Assembly: GCA_036925085.1 (NCBI GenBank)
Contig: JAUPFP010000006.1
Span: 5,781,984 to 5,845,983, forward strand
From: Brachycybe producta
Lineage: Eukaryota; Arthropoda; Diplopoda; Playtdesmida; Andrognathidae
Length of the DNA: 64,000 bases
Direction of reading: 5' to 3'
Shown: positions 56,842 to 64,000 of the stretch, in pieces
How the letters are laid out: each line of letters opens with the position of its first letter
How positions within the stretch are numbered: position 1 is the stretch's first letter
Position numbers and translations under genes: made by a program
The notes under the pieces: model-generated
What the model was told of the DNA's origin: nothing
What the model saw: the letters and a program-made list of their open reading frames with translations, nothing else
Databases searched by the model: none

Positions 56842-59800
56842 GCAAGTGAACCAGATGAGCGGGAATGGAAATTTTGGATTTGATGCATTCCCAGAAAAAT
56901 CTGGAATGCAGAGATGTCTTCATTTCCAGTGTGCAATGCACGTTTCAAAAGTTACACCAGTTCAAAGTGGGCGTCATTGAAGTGTCTATGCTTGCTCATG
57001 GATCTGTAACTTCGAAAATTCATTGCAAGTTGTTTACGGTTTTCATAGTCATCTGAAGTCTGTTGGGCCCTCCTGAGTTCATTTCAGTGCTTTTCAAGGC
57101 ATCTAGAAGACTTTCAGTTTTGGCCGTTTTTTGAAAAATTTCCAAGAGTAGACTCTTGGAAGAATTTCATTTTTTGACAATTTTTACTTTTTTAAATTTA
57201 TGGGTTTTCATGGTCTTCTGAAATTTGTTGGGCCCTCCTGAGTTCATTTCGGTGCTTTTCAGGGCATCTGGAAGACTCATTTCTTGTCATTTTTTGAAAA
57301 TATTCATGGATTATTCTCTGGACCTCTTGGAATATTTATATAACTTCAAAAATTCATTGTAAGTGAACCAGACGAGCGGGAATTGAAATTTTGGATGCAT
57401 CACATTGCAAGAGCAGCCTGGAATTCAGGGATGTCTTCATTTCCTGTGTGCAATGCACGCTTCAAACGTTACACCAGTTCAAAGTGGGCGTCATTGAAGT
57501 GTCTATGCTTGCTCATGAACCTGTAACTTTGAAAATTCATTGCAAGTGAACCAGACGAGCGGGAATGGAAATGTTGGATGCATCACATTGCAAGAGCAGC
57601 CTGGAATTCAGGGATGTCTTCATTTCCTGTGTGCAATGCACGCTTCAAACGTTACACCAGTTCAAAGTGGGCATCATTGAAGTGTCTATGCTTGCTCATG
57701 AACCTGTAACTTTGAAAATTCATTTGCAAGTGAACCAGATGAGCGGGAATGGAAATGTTTGATTTGATGCATTCCCAGAAAAATCTGGAATGCAGAGATG
57801 TCTTCATTTCAGTGTGCAATGCACGCTTCAAAAGTTACACCAGTTCAATTTGGGCGTCATTGAAGTGTCTATGCTTGCTCATGGATCTGTAACTTTTCGA
57901 AAATTCATTGCAAGTGAACCAGACGAGCGGGAATGGAAATGTTGGATGCATCACATTGCAAGAGCAGCCTGGAATTCAGGGATGTCTTCATTTCCTATGT
58001 GCAATGCACGCTTCAAAAGTTACACCAGTTCAAAGTGGGCGTCATTGAAGTGTCTATGCTTGCTCATGGATCTGTAACTTTTCGAAAATTCATTGCAAGT
58101 GAACCAGACGAGCGGGAATGGAAATGTTGGATGCATCACATTGCAAGAGCAGCCTGGAATTCAGGGATGTCTTCATTTCCTATGTGCAATGCACGCTTCA
58201 AAAGTTACACCAGTTCAAAGTGGGCGTCATTGAAGTGTCTATGCTTGCTCATGGATCTGTAACTTCGAAAATTCATAGCAAGTGAACCAGATGAGCGGGA
58301 ATGGAAATTTTGGATTTGATGCATTCCCAGAAAAATCTGGAATGCAGAGATGTCTTCATTTCCAGTGTGCAATGCACGTTTCAAAAGTTACACCAGTTCA
58401 AAGTGGGCGTCATTGAAGTGTCTAATGCTTGCTCATGGATCTGTAACTTCGAAAATTCATTGCAAGTTGTTTACGGTTTTCATAGTCATCTGAAGTCTGT
58501 TGGGCCCTCCTGAGTTCATTTCAGTGCTTTTCAAGACATCTAGAAGACTTTCAGTTTTGGCCGTTTTTTGAAAAATTTCCAAGAGTAGACTCTTGGAAGA
58601 ATTTCATTTTTTGACAATTTTTACTTTTTTAAATTTATGGGTTTTCATGGTCTTCTGAAATTTGTTGGGCCCTCCTGAGTTCATTTCGGTGCTTTTCAGG
58701 GCATCTGGAAGACTCATTTCTTGTCATTTTTTGAAAATATTCATGGATTATTCTCTGGACCTCTTGGAATATTTATATAACTTCAAAAATTCATTGTAAG
58801 TGAACCAGACGAGCGGGAATTGAAATTTTGGATGCATCACATTGCAAGAGCAGCCTGGAATTCAGGGATGTCTTCATTTCCTATGTGCAATGCACGCTTC
58901 AAAAGTTACACCAGTTCAAAGTGGGGCGTCATTGAAGTGTCTATGCTTGCTCATGGATCTGTAACTTCGAAAATTCATATAAAGTGAACCAGATGAGCGG
59001 GAATGGAAATTTTGGATTTGATGCATTCCCAGAAAAATCTGGAATGCAGAGATGTCTTCATTTCCAGTGTGCAATGCACGCTTCAAAAGTTACACCAGTT
59101 CAATTTGGGCGTCATTGAAGTGTCTATGCTTGCTCATGGATCTGTAACTTTTCGAAAATTCATTGCAAGTGAACCAGACGAGCGGGAATGGAAATGTTGG
59201 ATGCATCACATTGCAAGAGCAGCCTGGAATTCAGGGATGTCTTCATTTCCTATGTGCAATGCACGCTTCAAAAGTTACACCAGTTCAAAGTGGGCGTCAT
59301 TGAAGTGTCTATGCTTGCTCATGGATCTGTAACTTCGAAAATTCATAGCAAGTGAACAGATGAGCGGGAATGGAAATTTTGGATTTGATGCATTCCCAGA
59401 AAAATCTGGAATGCAGAGATGTCTTCATTTCCAGTGTGCAATGCACGTTTCAAAAGTTACACCAGTTCAAAGTGGGCGTCATTGAAGTGTCTATGCTTGC
59501 TCATGGATCTGTAACTTCGAAAATTCATAGCAAGTGAACCAGATGAGCGGGAATGGAAATTTTGGATTTGATGCATTCCCAGAAAAATCTGGAATGCAGA
59601 GATGTCTTCATTTCCAGTGTGCAATGCACGTTTCAAAAGTTACACCAGTTCAAAGTGGGCGTCATTGAAGTGTCTATGCTTGCTCATGGATCTGTAACTT
59701 CGAAAATTCATTGCAAGTTGTTTACGGTTTTCATAGTCATCTGAAGTCTGTTGGGCCCTCCTGAGTTCATTTCAGTGCTTTTCAAGGCATCTAGAAGACT

Positions 59801-62800
59801 TTCAGTTTTGGCCGTTTTTTGAAAAATTTCCAAGAGTAGACTCTTGGAAGAATTTCATTTTTTGACAATTTTTACTTTTTTAAATTTATGGGTTTTCATG
59901 GTCTTCTGAAATTTGTTGGGCCCTCCTGAGTTCATTTCGGTGCTTTTCAGGGCATCTGGAAGACTCATTTCTTGTCATTTTTTGAAAATATTCATGGATT
60001 ATTCTCTGGACCTCTTGGAATATTTATATAACTTCAAAAATTCATTGTAAGTGAACCAGACGAGCGGGAATTGAAATTTTGGATGCATCACATTGCAAGA
60101 GCAGCCTGGAATTCAGGGATGTCTTCATTTCCTGTGTGCAATGCACGCTTCAAACGTTACACCAGTTCAAAGTGGGCGTCATTGAAGTGTCTATGCTTGC
60201 TCATGAACCTGTAACTTTGAAAATTCATTGCAAGTGAACCAGACGAGCGGGAATGGAAATGTTGGATGCATCACATTGCAAGAGCAGCCTGGAATTCAGG
60301 GATGTCTTCATTTCCTGTGTGCAATGCACGCTTCAAACGTTACACCAGTTCAAAGTGGGCATCATTGAAGTGTCTATGCTTGCTCATGAACCTGTAACTT
60401 TGAAAATTCATTGCAAGTGAACCAGATGAGCGGGAATGGAAATGTTTGATTTGATGCATTCCCAGAAAAATCTGGAATGCAGAGATGTCTTCATTTCCAG
60501 TGTGCAATGCACGCTTCAAAAGTTACACCAGTTCAATTTGGGCGTCATTGAAGTGTCTATGCTTGCTCATGGATCTGTAACTTTCGAAAATTCATTGCAA
60601 GTGAACCAGACGAGCGGGAATGGAAATGTTGGATGCATCACATTGCAAGAGCAGCCTGGAATTCAGGGATGTCTTCATTTCCTATGTGCAATGCACGCTT
60701 CAAAAGTTACACCAGTTCAAAGTGGGCGTCATTGAAGTGTCTATGCTTGCTCATGGATCTGTAACTTTTCGAAAATTCATTGCAAGTGAACCAGACGAGC
60801 GGGAATGGAAATGTTGGATGCATCACATTGCAAGAGCAGCCTGGAATTCAGGGATGTCTTCATTTCCTATGTGCAATGCACGCTTCAAAAGTTACACCAG
60901 TTCAAAGTGGGCGTCATTGAAGTGTCTATGCTTGCTCATGGATCTGTAACTTCGAAAATTCATAGCAAGTGAACCAGATGAGCGGGAATGGAAATTTTGG
61001 ATTTGATGCATTCCCAGAAAAATCTGGAATGCAGAGATGTCTTCATTTCCAGTGTGCAATGCACGTTTCAAAAGTTACACCAGTTCAAAGTGGGCGTCAT
61101 TGAAGTGTCTATGCTTGCTCATGGATCTGTAACTTCGAAAATTCATTGCAAGTTGTTTACGGTTTTCATAGTCATCTGAAGTCTGTTGGGCCCTCCTGAG
61201 TTCATTTCAGTGCTTTTCAAGACATCTAGAAGACTTTCAGTTTTGGCCGTTTTTTGAAAAATTTCCAAGAGTAGACTCTTGGAAGAATTTCATTTTTTGA
61301 CAATTTTTACTTTTTTAAATTTATGGGTTTTCATGGTCTTCTGAAATTTGTTGGGCCCTCCTGAGTTCATTTCGGTGCTTTTCAGGGCATCTGGAAGACT
61401 CATTTCTTGTCATTTTTTGAAAATATTCATGGATTATTCTCTGGACCTCTTGGAATATTTATATAACTTCAAAAATTCATTGTAAGTGAACCAGACGAGC
61501 GGGAATTGAAATTTTGGATGCATCACATTGCAAGAGCAGCCTGGAATTCAGGGATGTCTTCATTTCCTATGTGCAATGCACGCTTCAAAAGTTACACCAG
61601 TTCAAAGTGGGCGTCATTGAAGTGTCTATGCTTGCTCATGGATCTGTAACTTCGAAAATTCATATAAAGTGAACCAGATGAGCGGGAATGGAAATTTTGG
61701 ATTTGATGCATTCCCAGAAAAATCTGGAATGCAGAGATGTCTTCATTTCCAGTGTGCAATGCACGCTTCAAAAGTTACACCAGTTCAATTTGGGCGTCAT
61801 TGAAGTGTCTATGCTTGCTCATGGATCTGTAACTTTTCGAAAATTCATTGCAAGTGAACCAGACGAGCGGGAATGGAAATGTTGGATGCATCACATTGCA
61901 AGAGCAGCCTGGAATTCAGGGATGTCTTCATTTCCTATGTGCAATGCACGCTTCAAAAGTTACACCAGTTCAAAGTGGGCGTCATTGAAGTGTCTATGCT
62001 TGCTCATGGATCTGTAACTTCGAAAATTCATAGCAAGTGAACCAGATGAGCGGGAATGGAAATTTTGGATTTGATGCATTCCCAGAAAAATCTGGAATGC
62101 AGAGATGTCTTCATTTCCAGTGTGCAATGCACGTTTCAAAAGTTACACCAGTTCAAAGTGGGCGTCATTGAAGTGTCTATGCTTGCTCATGGATCTGTAA
62201 CTTCGAAAATTCATTGCAAGTTGTTTACGGTTTTCATAGTCATCTGAAGTCTGTTGGGCCCTCCTGAGTTCATTTCAGTGCTTTTCAAGGCATCTAGAAG
62301 ACTTTCAGTTTTGGCCGTTTTTTGAAAAATTTCCAAGAGTAGACTCTTGGAAGAATTTCATTTTTTGACAATTTTTACTTTTTTAAATTTATGGGTTTTC
62401 ATGGTCTTCTGAAATTTGTTGGGCCCTCCTGAGTTCATTTCGGTGCTTTTCAGGGCATCTGGAAGACTCATTTCTTGTCATTTTTTGAAAATATTCATGG
62501 ATTATTCTCTGGACCTCTTGGAATATTTATATAACTTCAAAAATTCATTGTAAGTGAACCAGACGAGCGGGAATGGAAATGTTGGATGCATCACATTGCA
62601 AGAGCAGCCTGGAATTCAGGGATGTCTTCATTTCCTGTGTGCAATGCACGCTTCAAACGTTACACCAGTTCAAAGTGGGCATCATTGAAGTGTCTATGCT
62701 TGCTCATGAACCTGTAACTTTGAAAATTCATTGCAAGTGAACCAGATGAGCGGGAATGGAAATGTTTGATTTGATGCATTCCCAGAAAAATCTGGAATGC

Positions 62801-64000
62801 AGAGATGTCTTCATTTCCAGTGTGCAATGCACGCTTCAAAAGTTACACCAGTTCAATTTTCAATTTGGGCGTCATTGAAGTGTCTATGCTTGCTCATGGA
62901 TCTGTAACTTTTCGAAAATTCATTGCAAGTGAACCAGACGAGCGGGAATGGAAATGTAGGATGCATCACATTGCAAGAGCAGCCTGGAATTCAGGGATAT
63001 CTTCATTTCCTGTGTGCAATGCATGCTTCAAAAGTTACACCAGTTCAAAGTGGGCGTCATTGAAGTGTCTATGCTTGCTCATGAACCTGTAACTTTGAAA
63101 ATTCATTGCAAGTGAACCAGATGAGCGGGAATGGAAATTTTGGATTTGATGCATTCCCAGAAAAATCTGGAATGCAGAGATGTCTTCATTTCCAGTGTGC
63201 AATGCACGTTTCAAAAGTTACACCAGTTCAATTTGGGCGTCATTGAAGTGTCTATGCTTGCTCATGGATCTGTAACTTTTCGAAAATTCATTGCAAGTGA
63301 ACCAGACGAGCGGGAATGGAAATGTTGGATGCATCACATTGCAAGAGCAGCCTGGAATTCAGGGATGTCTTCATTTCCTATGTGCAATGCACGCTTCAAA
63401 AGTTACACCAGTTCAAAGTGGGCGTCATTGAAGTGTCTATGCTTGCTCATGAATCTGTAACTTCGAAAATTCATAGCAAGTGAACCAGATGAGCGGGAAT
63501 GGAAATTTTGGATTTGATGCATTCCCAGAAAAATCTGGAATGCAGAGATGTCTTCATTTCCAGTGTGCAATGCACGCTTCAAAAGTTACACCAGTTCAAT
63601 TTGGGCGTCATTGAAGTGTCTATGCTTGCTCATGGATCTGTAACTTTTCGAATATTCATTGCAAGTGAACCAGACGAGCGGGAATGGAAATGTTGGATGC
63701 ATCACATTGCAAGAGCAGCCTGGAATTCAGGGATGTCTTCATTTCCTATGTGCAACGCACGCTTCAAAAGTTACACCAGTTCAAAGTGGGCGTCATTGAA
63801 GTGTCTATGCTTGCTCATGGATCTGTAACTTCGAAAATTCATTGCAAGTTGTTTACGGTTTTCATAGTCATCTGAAGTCTGTTGGGCCCTCCTGAGTTCA
63901 TTTCGGTGCTTTTCAGGGCACCTGGAAAACTCATTTCTTGTCATTTTTTGAAAATATTCATAGATTATTCTCTGGACCTCTTCGAATATTTATATAACTT
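56842..64000. repeat. ~184 bp satellite array with higher-order repeats; continues past the window
   Basis: Units of 183-185 bp begin around CAAGTGAACCAGA(C/T)GAGC and come in two subtypes. One has GATTTGATGCATTCCCAG, the other GATGCATCACATTGCAAG. Runs of units are separated by a ~331 bp spacer. The 63-109 codon frames reported here (MEILDLMHSQKN and similar) recur because the unit recurs. They change reading frame from unit to unit and are not separate genes. Confidence 0.95.
57026..57358. repeat. Satellite spacer, copy 1 of 6
   Basis: Starts TTGTTTACGGTTTTCATAGT and ends near AACTTCAAAAATTCATTGTA. It contains two related halves marked by GTTGGGCCCTCCTGAGTTCA. Further copies start near 58467, 59717, 61151, 62221 and 63848 (the last with a deletion, running out of the window). 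A perfect 22 bp dyad lies at 57140-57161. Confidence 0.9.

Noticed and set aside
53007-56948. Two minus-strand frames of about 1300 codons across the GGAT arm
   Set aside because: Same artefact on the other strand; they even read through the block of N and into satellite sequence.
56865-63875. A family of repeated 63-109 codon frames (MEILDLMHSQKN) that could look like a gene cluster
   Set aside because: They are the 184 bp satellite unit read in shifting frames, with identical ends imposed by the spacer. There is no promoter or splice logic, and the frame is not maintained between units.
56842-64000. CRISPR-like array of regular repeats
   Set aside because: Units are contiguous, 184 bp long and without unique spacers. 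The context is an animal genome, so this is satellite DNA.

Overview
This window is animal nuclear DNA. It is AT-rich, carries spliced genes with GT-AG introns, several families of inverted-repeat transposable elements, non-LTR retrotransposon fragments and long satellite arrays. The two genes are metazoan families (mitochondrial EF-G1 and LRCH). I cannot assign a phylum from the sequence alone; an invertebrate is the likely source.

Positions 1-10.3 kb hold the last 12 coding exons of mitochondrial elongation factor G1 (GFM1, + strand). About the first 125 residues lie upstream of the window. A 1.1 kb intergenic stretch with a tandemly duplicated ~300 bp segment follows. From 11,318 an LRCH gene (leucine-rich repeats plus calponin-homology domain) runs on the + strand. 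Fifteen shared exons end at 23,391 and lead to two alternative last exons. The one at 30,799-31,020 completes the CH domain and adds a C-terminal membrane anchor. The one at 37,377-37,496 completes the same domain but ends in a short soluble tail. Exon phases and the predicted protein are consistent throughout.

The introns fall into two groups: about 70-100 bp, or kilobases long and packed with repeats. I see at least six recurring inverted-repeat families, a MITE nested inside another element, a 1.13 kb fold-back element, a solo LTR with two perfect heat-shock-element arrays, and pieces of LINEs on both strands.

From 37.5 kb on I see no convincing host gene. From 41.5 kb to the window end nearly everything is tandem repeat: a 30 bp alternating purine/pyrimidine minisatellite, a 23 bp minisatellite, a 4.4 kb (TCCA/TTCA)n arm, a 5.2 kb CCGG-rich array with higher-order periodicity, a 3.7 kb (TGGA/TGAA)n arm in opposite orientation, a 100 bp N gap, and a ~184 bp satellite with ~331 bp spacers in a higher-order arrangement. 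The huge open frames in this part are by-products of stop-free short repeats. The two genes show no obvious functional link: GFM1 acts in mitochondrial translation and LRCH proteins are cytoskeletal or membrane scaffolds.
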